DNA from: Rhizobium sp. Root1334 | GTDB lineage: Bacteria > Pseudomonadota > Alphaproteobacteria > Rhizobiales > Rhizobiaceae | Assembly: GCF_001426665.1 (NCBI RefSeq) | Contig: NZ_LMEY01000023.1 | Span: forward strand, 471,036 to 535,035 | Length of the DNA stretch: 64,000 nt | Direction: 5' to 3' | Shown: one piece after another, positions 56,323 through 64,000 of the stretch | Numbering within the stretch: the stretch's first letter is position 1 | How the letters are laid out: every line of letters starts with the position of its first letter | Translations under genes and position numbers: made by a program | The notes under the pieces: model-generated | What the model saw: the letters and a program-made list of their open reading frames with translations, nothing else | Database searches by the model: none | Told to the model about the DNA's origin: nothing

Positions 56323-56379
56323 ATGATCAATATCGCAGTTATTCTTGTGGTGGGACGGCGCATGGGCAGGATGGTGTAA
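56323..56379 (+). CDS. ilv operon leader peptide
   Basis: An 18-codon ORF, MINIAVILVVGRRMGRMV, is rich in Ile, Val and Leu: seven of residues 2-10. It ends 34 bases before a terminator hairpin and 114 bases before the acetolactate synthase gene. This is the arrangement of a translational attenuator: ribosome stalling at Ile/Val/Leu codons when branched-chain aminoacyl-tRNA is scarce would prevent termination. The ribosome-binding site is weak. The codon content and position carry the call. Confidence 0.75.
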   Translation: MINIAVILVVGRRMGRMV

Positions 56380-56436
56380 CCATCCGGCGATAGCCACCCA
56401 TGCGCAAAACACGAGGCCCTCAAGGGGCCTTTTTTT
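56358..56436 (+). promoter_or_regulatory. Transcription attenuator of ilvB-ilvH
   Basis: Pause-type stem: GCGCATGGG (56358-56366) pairs perfectly with CCCATGCGC (56397-56405), enclosing a second stem (56369-56375 with 56379-56385) that covers the leader stop codon. The terminator stem AGGCCC (56414-56419) with GGGCCT (56425-56430) is followed by T6. The antiterminator pairing was not resolved by eye. Confidence 0.72.
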
Positions 56437-56492
56437 ATGCCTTCAAACACGATACTCACAGCCAAAACGCGAACATGGACGGAAACAGGCCA

Positions 56493-58286
56493 ATGAGCGG
56501 TACAGACAACCAGACGCAAGCGAACCAGATGACAGGGGCGGAAATTGTTCTTCAGGCACTGAAGGACAATGGTGTGGAGCATATTTTCGGTTATCCGGGC
56601 GGTGCTGTCCTGCCGATCTATGACGAAATCTTCCAGCAGGACGATATTCAGCACATCCTCGTTCGCCACGAGCAGGGCGCCGGCCACATGGCCGAAGGTT
56701 ATGCCCGCTCGACAGGCAAGGTTGGCGTTTTGCTGGTCACCTCCGGCCCCGGCGCCACCAATGCTGTTACGCCGCTGCAAGATGCGCTGATGGACTCGAT
56801 CCCGCTGGTCTGCCTGACCGGCCAGGTTCCGACATCGCTGATCGGCTCCGACGCTTTCCAGGAATGCGACACTGTCGGCATCACGCGGCCGTGCACCAAG
56901 CACAACTGGCTGGTCAAGGACGTCAACGAATTGGCCAGTATCATCCATGAAGCGTTCCGCATCGCCCAGTCCGGCCGTCCCGGCCCGGTCGTTGTCGATA
57001 TTCCGAAGGATGTTCAGTTCGCTACCGGCACCTACACGCCGCCGTCGGCGTCGAAGGTCCAGAAAAGCTACCAGCCGAAGCTTCAGGGCGACATGCGCCA
57101 GATCGAGCAGGCAATCGAGATGATGAAGGGCGCGCGCCGCCCGGTCATCTATTCCGGCGGCGGCGTCATCAATTCCGGCCCGGAAGCTTCGAAACTGCTG
57201 CGCGAACTGGTCGAACTGACCAACTTCCCGATCACCTCGACACTGATGGGATTGGGCGCCTATCCGGCTTCCGGCAAGAACTGGCTGGGCATGCTCGGCA
57301 TGCATGGGACGTTCGAAGCCAATATGGCGATGCACGATTGTGACGTCATGGTCTGCATCGGTGCCCGTTTCGACGACCGTATCACCGGCCGTCTCAATGC
57401 CTTTTCGCCGAACTCCAAGAAGATCCATATCGATATCGATCCGTCGTCGATCAACAAGACGGTGCGCGTCGACGTTCCAATCATCGGCGATGTCGGCAAT
57501 GTTCTGGAAGACATGGTTCGCGTCTGGCGGGCTTCGGCCAAGGATGCCGACAAGGCGCGTCTGACCGAATGGTGGGAAGGCATTGTCCGCTGGCGTGGCC
57601 GCAACTCGCTCGCCTATAAGATGAACGACGACGTCATCATGCCGCAATATGCCATTCAGCGTCTGTACGAGCTGACCAAGCATCGCGACACCTATATCAC
57701 AACGGAAGTTGGCCAGCACCAGATGTGGGCGGCGCAGTTCTTCGGCTTCGAGCACCCGAACCGCTGGATGACCTCGGGCGGCCTCGGCACCATGGGCTAC
57801 GGCTTCCCGGCGGCGATCGGCGTCCAGGTCGCCCATCCCGATGCGCTCGTCATTGACATTGCCGGCGATGCCTCGATCCAGATGTGCATCCAGGAAATGT
57901 CTTGCGCCGTACAGCATAACCTGCCGGTGAAGATCTTCATTCTCAACAATCAATACATGGGCATGGTCCGCCAGTGGCAGCAATTGCTGCACGGTAACCG
58001 CCTGTCCAATTCCTATACCGAAGCCATGCCCGATTTCGTCAAGCTCGCCGAAGCTTATGGCGGCGTCGGCATCCGTTGCGACAAGCCGGCTGATCTCGAT
58101 GCTGCCATTCAGCAGATGATCGACAGTCCGGCGCCGGTGATCTTCGATTGCCGCGTTGCCAATCTTGCCAACTGCTTCCCGATGATCCCGTCGGGCAAGG
58201 CGCATAACGAGATGTTGCTGCCGGACGAAGCCACGGACGAAGCGGTCGCCAATGCGATCGACGCCAAGGGCCGCGCTCTGGTTTGA
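56493..58286 (+). CDS. ilvB: Acetolactate synthase large subunit
   Basis: The catalytic, thiamine diphosphate-dependent subunit of the first common enzyme of Ile, Val and Leu synthesis. Its 597 residues include the ThDP glutamate (HEQGAGHMAEGYAR near residue 54), FAD region, and the ThDP/Mg motif GDASIQMCIQEM through NNQYMGMVRQWQ near residues 455-490. An upstream in-frame ATG at 56400 would read through the attenuator and is unlikely; ATG 56475 lacks a ribosome-binding site; 56493 is best. ilvH follows after 23 bases, forming an operon under the leader attenuator. The gene is also named ilvI in some rhizobia. Confidence 0.96.
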   Translation: MSGTDNQTQANQMTGAEIVLQALKDNGVEHIFGYPGGAVLPIYDEIFQQDDIQHILVRHEQGAGHMAEGYARSTGKVGVLLVTSGPGATNAVTPLQDALMDSIPLVCLTGQVPTSLIGSDAFQECDTVGITRPCTKHNWLVKDVNELASIIHEAFRIAQSGRPGPVVVDIPKDVQFATGTYTPPSASKVQKSYQPKLQGDMRQIEQAIEMMKGARRPVIYSGGGVINSGPEASKLLRELVELTNFPITSTLMGLGAYPASGKNWLGMLGMHGTFEANMAMHDCDVMVCIGARFDDRITGRLNAFSPNSKKIHIDIDPSSINKTVRVDVPIIGDVGNVLEDMVRVWRASAKDADKARLTEWWEGIVRWRGRNSLAYKMNDDVIMPQYAIQRLYELTKHRDTYITTEVGQHQMWAAQFFGFEHPNRWMTSGGLGTMGYGFPAAIGVQVAHPDALVIDIAGDASIQMCIQEMSCAVQHNLPVKIFILNNQYMGMVRQWQQLLHGNRLSNSYTEAMPDFVKLAEAYGGVGIRCDKPADLDAAIQQMIDSPAPVIFDCRVANLANCFPMIPSGKAHNEMLLPDEATDEAVANAIDAKGRALV

Positions 58287-58309
58287 TGGAATAGGAAAAG
58301 GATACGATC

Positions 58310-58882
58310 ATGAACGCACATCTTCAGCCGACCGGCTCCGCCTATTTCATCGCCAAGGAAACAGAGAAGGCGGAAAACCATACGCTTTCGGTCCTCGTCG
58401 ACAACGAACCGGGCGTCCTTGCCCGCGTCATCGGGCTGTTTTCCGGCCGTGGCTACAATATCGAAAGCCTGACGGTTTCCGAGACCGAGCACCAGTCGCA
58501 CCTGTCGCGCATCACCATCGTGACGCGCGGCACGCCGCACGTTCTGGAGCAGATCAAGGCGCAGCTGGAGCGCATCGTTCCGGTCCACCGCGTCGTCGAT
58601 CTGACGGTTCGCGCCGCCGAACTCGGCCATGACCGGCCGATCGAGCGCGAAGTGGCTTTGGTCAAGGTTTCGGGCGAGGGTGAGACCCGGGCGGAAACGC
58701 TGCGCCTTGCCGACGCCTTCCACGCCAAGGTGATCGACGCGACGCTCGAGCACTTCATCCTCGAAATCACCGGCAAATCCTCCAAGATCGACCAGTTCGT
58801 GGCGATCCTGAAGCCGCTCGGCGTGCTTGAAGTCTGCCGCACCGGTATCGCGGCGATGAACCGCGGTCCGCAAGGCATGTAA
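58310..58882 (+). CDS. ilvH: Acetolactate synthase small (regulatory) subunit
   Basis: A 190-residue regulatory subunit that confers valine feedback control. The N-terminal ACT domain starts HTLSVLVDNEPGVLARVIGLFSGRGYNIESL, and the second half (DRPIEREVALVKV, FHAKVIDATLEHFILEITG, KPLGVLEVCRTGIAAMNRG) matches the IlvH C-domain. A strong terminator lies 17 bases downstream. Confidence 0.97.
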   Translation: MNAHLQPTGSAYFIAKETEKAENHTLSVLVDNEPGVLARVIGLFSGRGYNIESLTVSETEHQSHLSRITIVTRGTPHVLEQIKAQLERIVPVHRVVDLTVRAAELGHDRPIEREVALVKVSGEGETRAETLRLADAFHAKVIDATLEHFILEITGKSSKIDQFVAILKPLGVLEVCRTGIAAMNRGPQGM

Positions 58883-58899
58883 CGGGCTACGAATATGAT

Positions 58900-58930
58900 T
58901 GAAAAAGGGCGCCGCGAGCGCCCTTTTTCA
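58900..58930. terminator. Bidirectional intrinsic terminator after ilvH
   Basis: GAAAAAGGGCGC pairs with GCGCCCTTTTTC across a CGCGA-centred loop. A and T runs at both ends allow use by the convergent aldo/keto reductase gene too. Confidence 0.85.
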
Positions 58931-58948
58931 ATTCAGCCAACCAGCCAC

Positions 58949-59794
58949 TCAGATCATTTCCAGCGGTATTTTTTTGCCTGGTGGCGGGAACGCTTTGTCG
59001 AGGATAGCAAGATCCTCAGCAGTCAGTTGAACTTCAACGGTTGCGCGGTTTTCGCGCACCCGTTCCGGCATTGCGGTCTTGGGAATGACAATCACCCCGG
59101 GGTTGCGGATCAGGAAGGCAAGTGCGACCTGTGCTACGGTTGCCTGATGCGCCTTGGCAATGTGGATGAGATCGGGATGGCGTATCAGCCGGCCTTCGTC
59201 GAGCGGCGAATAGGCCATGACCGGCACCCCTCGGGCCTGATTGTCCCGCAGGAGATCGTATTCGATGCCGCGGCGGGCCAGATTATAGAGAACCTGATTG
59301 GCCGCGACATTGCCGCCATCGGGTACACCGAGAAGCTCCTCCATATCGTCGGCATCGAAATTGGAGACCCCCCAGGCGCCGATCTTGCCGGATTGGCGCA
59401 AGGTCTCGAAAGCTTCGACAGTTTCCGCCAGGCGGTAGCGGCCGCGCCAATGGAGGAGGTAGAGATCGATATGGTCGGTACCGAGCCGTTTGAGGCTGGC
59501 TTCGCAGGCCTTGATCGTGCCGTCGCGGCTGGCATTGGTGGGCAGCACCTTGCTGACGATGAAGGCATCGCTGCGGCGGCCCTTGACCGCTTCCCCGACA
59601 ATCCGTTCGGCGCCGCCATCGGCATACATTTCGGCGGTATCGATCAGCGTCATGCCGAGATCAAGGCCATGGCGCAGGCATTTCGCTTCCTCGGCGGCGC
59701 TCGCCTTGCGTTCGCCGATATGCCAGGTGCCCTGACCGATCACAGGGACGGCCTTGCCGGAGGGGAAAGATGTGGTCGGTATTGCGTCTTGCAT
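58949..59794 (-). CDS. Aldo/keto reductase
   Basis: A 281-residue NADPH-dependent oxidoreductase of the AKR superfamily. The catalytic Asp and Tyr are in [11 protein letters not shown], Lys in IVSKVLP and His in LYLLHWRG; the cofactor site includes [10 protein letters not shown], and [19 protein letters not shown] 59794 was chosen because GAGGA lies six bases upstream; an ATG further out is in frame but without a site. It is divergent from lysE. Confidence 0.92.
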   Translation of the reverse strand: MQDAIPTTSFPSGKAVPVIGQGTWHIGERKASAAEEAKCLRHGLDLGMTLIDTAEMYADGGAERIVGEAVKGRRSDAFIVSKVLPTNASRDGTIKACEASLKRLGTDHIDLYLLHWRGRYRLAETVEAFETLRQSGKIGAWGVSNFDADDMEELLGVPDGGNVAANQVLYNLARRGIEYDLLRDNQARGVPVMAYSPLDEGRLIRHPDLIHIAKAHQATVAQVALAFLIRNPGVIVIPKTAMPERVRENRATVEVQLTAEDLAILDKAFPPPGKKIPLEMI

Positions 59795-59911
59795 GACATT
59801 CCTCGTTCGGCAGTGCTTTCTTGCCATTGTTAGGAAGGCTCAATGTCTCATTTATGGCGCGTACCGGAATGGCAAAGGCCTTGGGGGAAAAGAAAGAATG
59901 AGGGTCTGCTT

Positions 59912-59928
59912 CTTGTCACCGTGACAAG
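59912..59928. promoter_or_regulatory. Palindrome 1 upstream of lysE (candidate operator)
   Basis: CTTGTCAC-C-GTGACAAG is a perfect 8-bp inverted repeat with a one-base centre, 58 bases before the LysE start codon, in the intergenic region between the divergent reductase and exporter genes. Confidence 0.5.
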
Positions 59929-59948
59929 TTTCAGATGGTGTTTGCTAA

Positions 59949-59969
59949 TAGGTCAATTAACCTGACCTA
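59949..59969. promoter_or_regulatory. Palindrome 2 upstream of lysE (candidate operator)
   Basis: TAGGTCA-N7-TGACCTA is a perfect 7-bp inverted repeat, ending 17 bases before the LysE start and overlapping the expected promoter/leader. It shares the GTCA/TGAC half-site with palindrome 1. Confidence 0.5.
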
Positions 59970-59986
59970 AATATCGGGAGGACTTC

Positions 59987-60580
59987 ATGCAGGCCGACAC
60001 GCTGCTGGCGCTGTTTCTTTTTGCGTTCACGACATCAATCACGCCAGGCCCGAACAACATGATGCTGTTTGCGTCAGGCGTCAATTTCGGGTTCTCCCGT
60101 ACCATTCCGCATATGCTGGGCATCGGCGCCGGCTTCCTGTCACTGTTGATCGCGGTCGGTCTGGGGCTCGGCGCTTTGCTGCATTCCGTCCCGATGCTCT
60201 ATACAGGGTTGAAGTTTGCCGGCGGCGCGTATCTGGTCTGGATCGCCTGGAAGATCGGCACGTCGCGGACGCTGTCGGAAGGCAAGGCGGGGGCGGCGCC
60301 GATGACCTTCCTGCAGGCAGCGGCGTTCCAGTGGATCAATCCAAAGGCCTGGGTGATGGCCGTGACTGCGATGGCGACCTACACGAGCGAGCAGGCTTAT
60401 CTGGCGAGCGTCCTGATCGTCGGCGTCATCTTCGCGATCGTCAATGTTCCCAGCGTTTCGACTTGGGCCGGTTTCGGTTCGGCGCTTCGGCAATGGCTGT
60501 CCGAACCGGCCCGGTTGAAATGGTTCAATATCACTATGGCGGTCTTGCTCGTTCTCAGTCTTTGGCCGATGCTGCGATAG
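59987..60580 (+). CDS. LysE/RhtB family amino acid exporter
   Basis: A 197-residue membrane protein with about six hydrophobic segments and the LysE family signature TPGPNNMMLFASGVNFGF near residue 18, GAYLVWIAWKI near residue 82 and FQWINPKAW near residue 110. It exports amino acids or analogues; the substrate is unknown. A GGGAGGA site precedes the ATG. Two palindromes just upstream suggest regulated expression; the regulator is not adjacent. Confidence 0.92.
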   Translation: MQADTLLALFLFAFTTSITPGPNNMMLFASGVNFGFSRTIPHMLGIGAGFLSLLIAVGLGLGALLHSVPMLYTGLKFAGGAYLVWIAWKIGTSRTLSEGKAGAAPMTFLQAAAFQWINPKAWVMAVTAMATYTSEQAYLASVLIVGVIFAIVNVPSVSTWAGFGSALRQWLSEPARLKWFNITMAVLLVLSLWPMLR

Positions 60581-60624
60581 CGGGTGAAGCATGGCCTATT
60601 TCCAGGCCGGATGAGGATGCGGGC

Positions 60625-61437
60625 ATGTCGGATGTTGTTGCCTCGATCACTATCGGCACCGCCTTCATTGCCGGCGCACTTGCTATCGTCTTCGGTTGTT
60701 ATTTCGCGGCGCGCAACTTGCTCAATCCCGGCCTGGAAGGGGATAGGACCCACGATGCGGCAGCGACCGTCGCGGTGCGCATCGCTGCCTTGCACGGTCT
60801 CATCCTTGCCCTAGTCTACGCGCAGGAACTCGACGACTACAAAGGTATCCGTAACAATCTGATGGAAGAGGCTGTGGCGATATCGGATGTATACAACGAC
60901 GCAGGGCGATATGGCGGGCCGGTGGTCGCACCCATTCAACGCGGTCTATCCAGCTATGTGGCGACTGTTGTCGGCGAAGAGTGGGATATGCTCGGGCATC
61001 GTCAAGGGCTATCTCCCAAGGCGTGGATCGAATGGAATGGTGTTTATGACCGGCTGCTCGACCTGGTGCCGGAAACGGACCGCCAGCGCTATCTGGTCAA
61101 CCGGATGCGTGACCGCGCCACGTCGATTGCGCGCTTCCGCCAAATTCGCGAAGAGACGGCGGCGGGCGGATTTGGCGGGATGTTCTGGGCGCCCGCGTTG
61201 ATCGGCCTTTGCCTGCTGTCCATCCCCTTCTACGTCTACCGTCCGACCCGAACACATGTATTTCTGCTGTCGATTTTTGGCGCCTATTCCGGTGTCGTCC
61301 TCTTCTTCATTTTTGCCTTTTCGAATCCGTTCGAGCAGCCTGGAAAGTTGGACCCCGTGGCATTTGAAAACCTGTTGCGCGGTGACGTTGGAAAGAGCCT
61401 GCCGCCCGCTGCACTGACCGGAGAACTCACGCCATGA
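60625..61437 (+). CDS. Four-helix membrane protein (DUF4239-like), first gene of the nitrile hydratase operon
   Basis: A 270-residue protein with two N-terminal hydrophobic segments (about residues 8-28 and 50-66), a soluble helical region with many Arg residues, and two C-terminal transmembrane helices (about 192-212 and 220-242). The order resembles DUF4239/bestrophin-like proteins, but the match is by topology and a few motifs only. The ATG at 60625 follows GAGG. Its TGA overlaps the nitrile hydratase alpha ATG by four bases (ATGA), so it is translationally coupled. Its role is unknown; cobalt or substrate transport would be guesses. Confidence 0.6.
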   Translation: MSDVVASITIGTAFIAGALAIVFGCYFAARNLLNPGLEGDRTHDAAATVAVRIAALHGLILALVYAQELDDYKGIRNNLMEEAVAISDVYNDAGRYGGPVVAPIQRGLSSYVATVVGEEWDMLGHRQGLSPKAWIEWNGVYDRLLDLVPETDRQRYLVNRMRDRATSIARFRQIREETAAGGFGGMFWAPALIGLCLLSIPFYVYRPTRTHVFLLSIFGAYSGVVLFFIFAFSNPFEQPGKLDPVAFENLLRGDVGKSLPPAALTGELTP

Positions 61438-62075
61438 CACCTGAGAACGACATGCACGACCATGATCATGATCATGACCACGACAATCATTTCTCCGAAA
61501 TGCAGGCCCGGGTGAAGGCGCTTGAAACCGTGCTGACGCAGAAGGGGCTGATCGATCCGGCGGCGATCGATGCGATCGTTGAGACCTATGAGACGAAGAT
61601 CGGCCCGCGCAACGGCGCCCGCGTCGTGGCAAAGGCCTGGAGCGAGCCGGATTTTGCCGACTGGCTGCGCAGGGACGCGACAGCCGCGATTGCCAGCCTC
61701 GGCTATACCGGGCGCCAGGGCGAGCATATGCGCGCGGTGTTCAACACGCCGGAAACCCATAACCTTGTCGTCTGCACCCTGTGTTCCTGCTACCCGTGGT
61801 CGGTGCTCGGCCTGCCACCGGTCTGGTACAAAGCGCCGCCCTACCGCTCGCGGGCAGTGATCGATCCACGTGGTGTGCTGGATGAATTCGGCGTGGCGCT
61901 GCCCGAAGGGCAGAAAATCCGGGTTTGGGATTCGACGGCTGAGCTTCGCTACATCGTCATCCCGCAACGTCCGGCCGGTACCGAAGGTCTCGATCAGGAT
62001 GCGCTCGCCGATCTCGTCACGCGCGATTCAATGATCGGCACTGGCTTGGCCAAACCGGCTGGAGAGGCGCTATGA
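61434..62075 (+). CDS. nthA: Nitrile hydratase alpha subunit, cobalt type
   Basis: The alpha subunit carries the metal centre that hydrates nitriles to amides. The 213-residue protein has the claw motif [10 protein letters not shown] near residue 113; Thr in the second place of C-T-L-C-S-C marks the cobalt-type enzyme (iron enzymes have Ser). The N-terminus is unusual: alternating His and Asp (residues 7-16), a likely metal-binding tail. The gene overlaps its neighbours on both sides by four bases (ATGA). Confidence 0.95.
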   Translation: MTPENDMHDHDHDHDHDNHFSEMQARVKALETVLTQKGLIDPAAIDAIVETYETKIGPRNGARVVAKAWSEPDFADWLRRDATAAIASLGYTGRQGEHMRAVFNTPETHNLVVCTLCSCYPWSVLGLPPVWYKAPPYRSRAVIDPRGVLDEFGVALPEGQKIRVWDSTAELRYIVIPQRPAGTEGLDQDALADLVTRDSMIGTGLAKPAGEAL

Positions 62076-62731
62076 ACGGCGCACAGGACCTTGGCGGGCA
62101 GCATGGTATGGGGCCGGTGGCGTCGGAGAAGGACGAGCCGTATTTCCATGCCGAATGGGAAAAGCGGGCACTCGGCCTGACACTGTCTTGCGGTGCCTTT
62201 GGCGCCTGGAATATCGATGAGAGCCGGCATGCCCGGGAAAGTCTGCCACCAGCCACCTATCTTTCGGCCAGCTATTACGAAATCTGGACCCGTGGCCTGG
62301 AAACCCTGTTGAAACGGCACGGGTTCGTTTCCGCCGCCGAACTGGCTGCCGGGCAGATGCTGGAAAAGGGCAGGGAACCGAAGCGAATTCTGACGGCAGA
62401 CATGGTGCCTGGCGTGCTTGCCAAAGGCGGACCGTGTGATCGCCCGGTGCCGGACGGCCCGCGATTTGCCGCCGGAGACCGGGTGCGGACGAAAAACTTC
62501 AATCCCGAGACCCATACAAGGCTGCCGCGCTATGCCCGCGCCAAACATGGCATTGTCGAGGTGGTGCAGGGCTCGTTCGTTTTTCCGGACGACAACGCCC
62601 ATGGCAAGGGCGAGAACCCGCAATGGGTCTATACCGTGGTTTTCGACGGGGAGGAAATCTGGGGCGAGGGTGCAGACCCGGAGCTGACAGTATCGATCGA
62701 TGCCTGGGAGAGCTATCTTGAACGCGTTTGA
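62072..62731 (+). CDS. nthB: Nitrile hydratase beta subunit
   Basis: A 219-residue beta subunit: [15 protein letters not shown] at the N-terminus, [42 protein letters not shown], and a C-terminal SH3-like barrel ([43 protein letters not shown]). It forms the heterodimer with the alpha subunit. The order alpha-beta-activator is one of the two known nitrile hydratase arrangements. Confidence 0.95.
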   Translation: MNGAQDLGGQHGMGPVASEKDEPYFHAEWEKRALGLTLSCGAFGAWNIDESRHARESLPPATYLSASYYEIWTRGLETLLKRHGFVSAAELAAGQMLEKGREPKRILTADMVPGVLAKGGPCDRPVPDGPRFAAGDRVRTKNFNPETHTRLPRYARAKHGIVEVVQGSFVFPDDNAHGKGENPQWVYTVVFDGEEIWGEGADPELTVSIDAWESYLERV

Positions 62732-63083
62732 ACTGACCCTCAGCGGATCCCCGGAGCTCCCGAAATCGAACGAAGGCGATCCGGTTTTTTCGGAGCCCTG
62801 GCAGGCGGAAGCTTTTGCCATGACGGTGCGTCTGCATGAGAAGGGCGTATTTTCCTGGAGCGAATGGGCCGAGGCCTTGTCGCATGAGCTCTACAAGCCG
62901 GGCCGGCGGGCGGATGCGAGCGATTATTTCGATTGCTGGGTCGCGGCTCTGTCACGCCTCGTCACCGAACTGTCGATCACCTCAAGGGAACAGCTCGATG
63001 ACCTGACGGAAAGCTGGCATAGGGCCGCGGAGGCAACGCCGCACGGCAAACCTATTCTTCTGGAAAACGATCCGAAGCGCTGA
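62718..63083 (+). CDS. Nitrile hydratase accessory protein (P14K-like activator)
   Basis: A 121-residue protein resembling the cobalt nitrile hydratase activators that insert and oxidise the metal centre by subunit swapping: FSEPWQAEAFAMTVRLHEKGVFSWSEWAEAL near the N-terminus, then YFDCWVAALSRLV. The best start is TTG at 62718 with GGGAGAG (62707-62713) upstream; it overlaps the beta gene by 14 bases. An in-frame ATG at 62700 lacks a ribosome-binding site. Confidence 0.88.
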   Translation: MNAFELTLSGSPELPKSNEGDPVFSEPWQAEAFAMTVRLHEKGVFSWSEWAEALSHELYKPGRRADASDYFDCWVAALSRLVTELSITSREQLDDLTESWHRAAEATPHGKPILLENDPKR

Positions 63084-63105
63084 GTAGGGACTTCAACGGC
63101 TTGAT

Positions 63106-63138
63106 CAGGGCAGGTTGTTTTCACATCCTGCCCTGTTT
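63106..63138. terminator. Terminator-like hairpin between the nitrile hydratase operon and the anti-sigma gene
   Basis: CAGGGCAGG (63106-63114) pairs with CCTGCCCTG (63127-63135), followed by TTTCG. It serves convergent genes and has only a short T run. Confidence 0.6.
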
Positions 63139-63149
63139 CGAGAGCGCCG

Positions 63150-63950
63150 TCAGGTCTCGAACTGCCGGTAACATTCCTCGGCGATTTGTTGCAGCTTGCT
63201 GCGGTTGACTTCGCCGGTGACGGCGTATCCGATACTGCCGTCGATCCAGTAGAAGGTTTCCAGAGAGCCTGCGGATTCGAAACGGAAGCTGGTTTCGGCA
63301 TTTTCCGGGTTTTTGCCGAGTAGAACCGTCAGCCGCTGGCCGGCAGTGTCCTGATACATCAGCATCGCGCCTGCCTTGCCGTTGACCGGCAATAGCCTGC
63401 CGCCGACAAGGGAAAATCCGAGTCCCTTGAGGTCCGGGGCAACCAGCTTGTAATCCAGGCGCTTGCCGAGCCAGGTAACCAGATGATCCTCCTGATCGGC
63501 TCCGACTTCGACGGGGTGGCGTTTTTCGCTGGCATAGACAAGGAACGCCGTCTTGGATTGATCAGGCAGGCTGTCGATCGCAGCAGCAGTTTCGACCGTC
63601 ACTGCCGTCCCCAGCAATTTCTCGCCATAGACACCCGCCGCGGCGCCCGACAGGAAGAGCGTCAACGAAGCGGCAACGAGGGCGGCCCTGCGCCACAAAG
63701 ACGGCGATGATGTTGCAACAACCGCTGTTGGGGTGTTCAGCAGCGTGCGATCGCTTTCCGTCACTTGGGCATAGCCTGAGAATGCGGCCTTTAATTCGGC
63801 CGCCTGTGTCTGCCATTGGCGGACCTCGGCTTCGTCTTCCGGATGACGGTTCAGCCAGAGTTCAATCTCGCGCCGGCGCCCTTCGTCGAGAAGGCCGTCG
63901 ACATAGGCGTGCAGATCAGCTTCGGTGACCGGTTTGTGATCGTCTGTCAT
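63150..63950 (-). CDS. Transmembrane anti-sigma factor
   Basis: A 266-residue protein with an N-terminal cytoplasmic anti-sigma domain (residues 1-75: TEADLHAYVDGLLDEGRRREIELWLNRHPE), one transmembrane helix (about 86-106, ALVAASLTLFLSGAAAGVY) and a periplasmic domain. This is the layout of RsiW/ChrR-less anti-ECF sigma factors; no HxxxCxxC zinc motif is visible in the N-terminal region. Its ATG overlaps the stop of the upstream gene by four bases, as sigma/anti-sigma pairs often do. Confidence 0.85.
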   Translation of the reverse strand: MTDDHKPVTEADLHAYVDGLLDEGRRREIELWLNRHPEDEAEVRQWQTQAAELKAAFSGYAQVTESDRTLLNTPTAVVATSSPSLWRRAALVAASLTLFLSGAAAGVYGEKLLGTAVTVETAAAIDSLPDQSKTAFLVYASEKRHPVEVGADQEDHLVTWLGKRLDYKLVAPDLKGLGFSLVGGRLLPVNGKAGAMLMYQDTAGQRLTVLLGKNPENAETSFRFESAGSLETFYWIDGSIGYAVTGEVNRSKLQQIAEECYRQFET

Positions 63951-64000
63951 TTCGGTCTCCGGAGTGTCACGATGTTGTTCTCGGCCAGATGCGCGGCCAT
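63947..64000 (-). CDS. 3' end of a gene, probably the cognate ECF sigma factor (partial)
   Basis: Only the last 17 codons are inside the window (MAAHLAENNIVTLRRPK, then TGA at 63949-63947). The coupling to the anti-sigma gene suggests an ECF (RpoE-type) sigma factor. The identity is inferred from context, not from the residues. Confidence 0.45.
   Translation of the reverse strand: MAAHLAENNIVTLRRPK

Noticed and set aside
56262-58205. A 647-codon minus-strand frame over ilvB
   Set aside because: It is antisense to acetolactate synthase and runs through its terminator region; shadow of GC-rich codon bias.

Overview
This window is a chromosomal segment of an alphaproteobacterium, most likely Rhizobiaceae (Rhizobium/Agrobacterium-like). 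The evidence is the gene content (ligA next to recN, the orfA-pit pair, sspB with DUF4169 and a ribbon-helix-helix gene, thyA-folA-hflKC-degP), a circularly permuted two-piece tmRNA with tag ANDNYAEARLAA, and the uniformly high-GC coding bias. I see no prophage, transposase, CRISPR array, rRNA or tRNA. Most of the window is core genome; accessory material is limited to a small GIY-YIG gene between palindromic repeats and a nitrile hydratase operon.

Layout. 1-9.6 kb: recN (5' truncated), ligA, a phosphate module (DUF47 regulator plus Pit permease, with a Pho box), a shortened fumarylacetoacetase-like gene without metal ligands, panC-panB and azlC-azlD. 9.6-15 kb: Xaa-Pro aminopeptidase, a small RNA with CUCCUCC loops, prmA, an FAD monooxygenase, a SCO1-type copper chaperone and a small membrane protein. 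15-29.4 kb: chemotaxis receptor plus cheW, pncA, creA, and signalling genes (two GGDEF proteins, a CHASE2 adenylate cyclase facing a FecR-domain protein), a DUF2778 protein and an NCS2 permease. 29.4-43 kb: GIY-YIG gene in a repeat cluster, UvrD/PcrA helicase, AhpD-like protein, RND efflux pair, D-lactate dehydrogenase-type oxidase and a large AsmA protein. 43-54.1 kb: RHH, DUF4169, sspB and ssrA on the minus strand, then DUF2853, thyA, GST, folA, hflK-hflC-DUF2065-ACT, degP, and serB/miaA back to back. 54.1-64 kb: HerA-like ATPase, an attenuated ilvB-ilvH operon, aldo/keto reductase, LysE exporter with two palindromes upstream, a four-gene cobalt-type nitrile hydratase operon, and an anti-sigma gene with the tail of its presumed sigma factor.

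Regulation stands out more than any single novel gene. The clearest signals are a branched-chain-residue leader peptide plus terminator before ilvB; a Pho box before the low-affinity phosphate permease; the multi-hairpin anti-Shine-Dalgarno-type sRNA at about 11.7-11.96 kb; tmRNA encoded just upstream of the adaptor (SspB) that delivers its tagged products; and divergent serB/miaA start codons separated by one base, so each gene's 5' signals must lie inside the other's coding sequence. I found no clearly new defence or mobile system. The best candidates for undescribed biology are the sRNA, the metal-site-less FAH-like protein and the membrane protein translationally coupled to nitrile hydratase.
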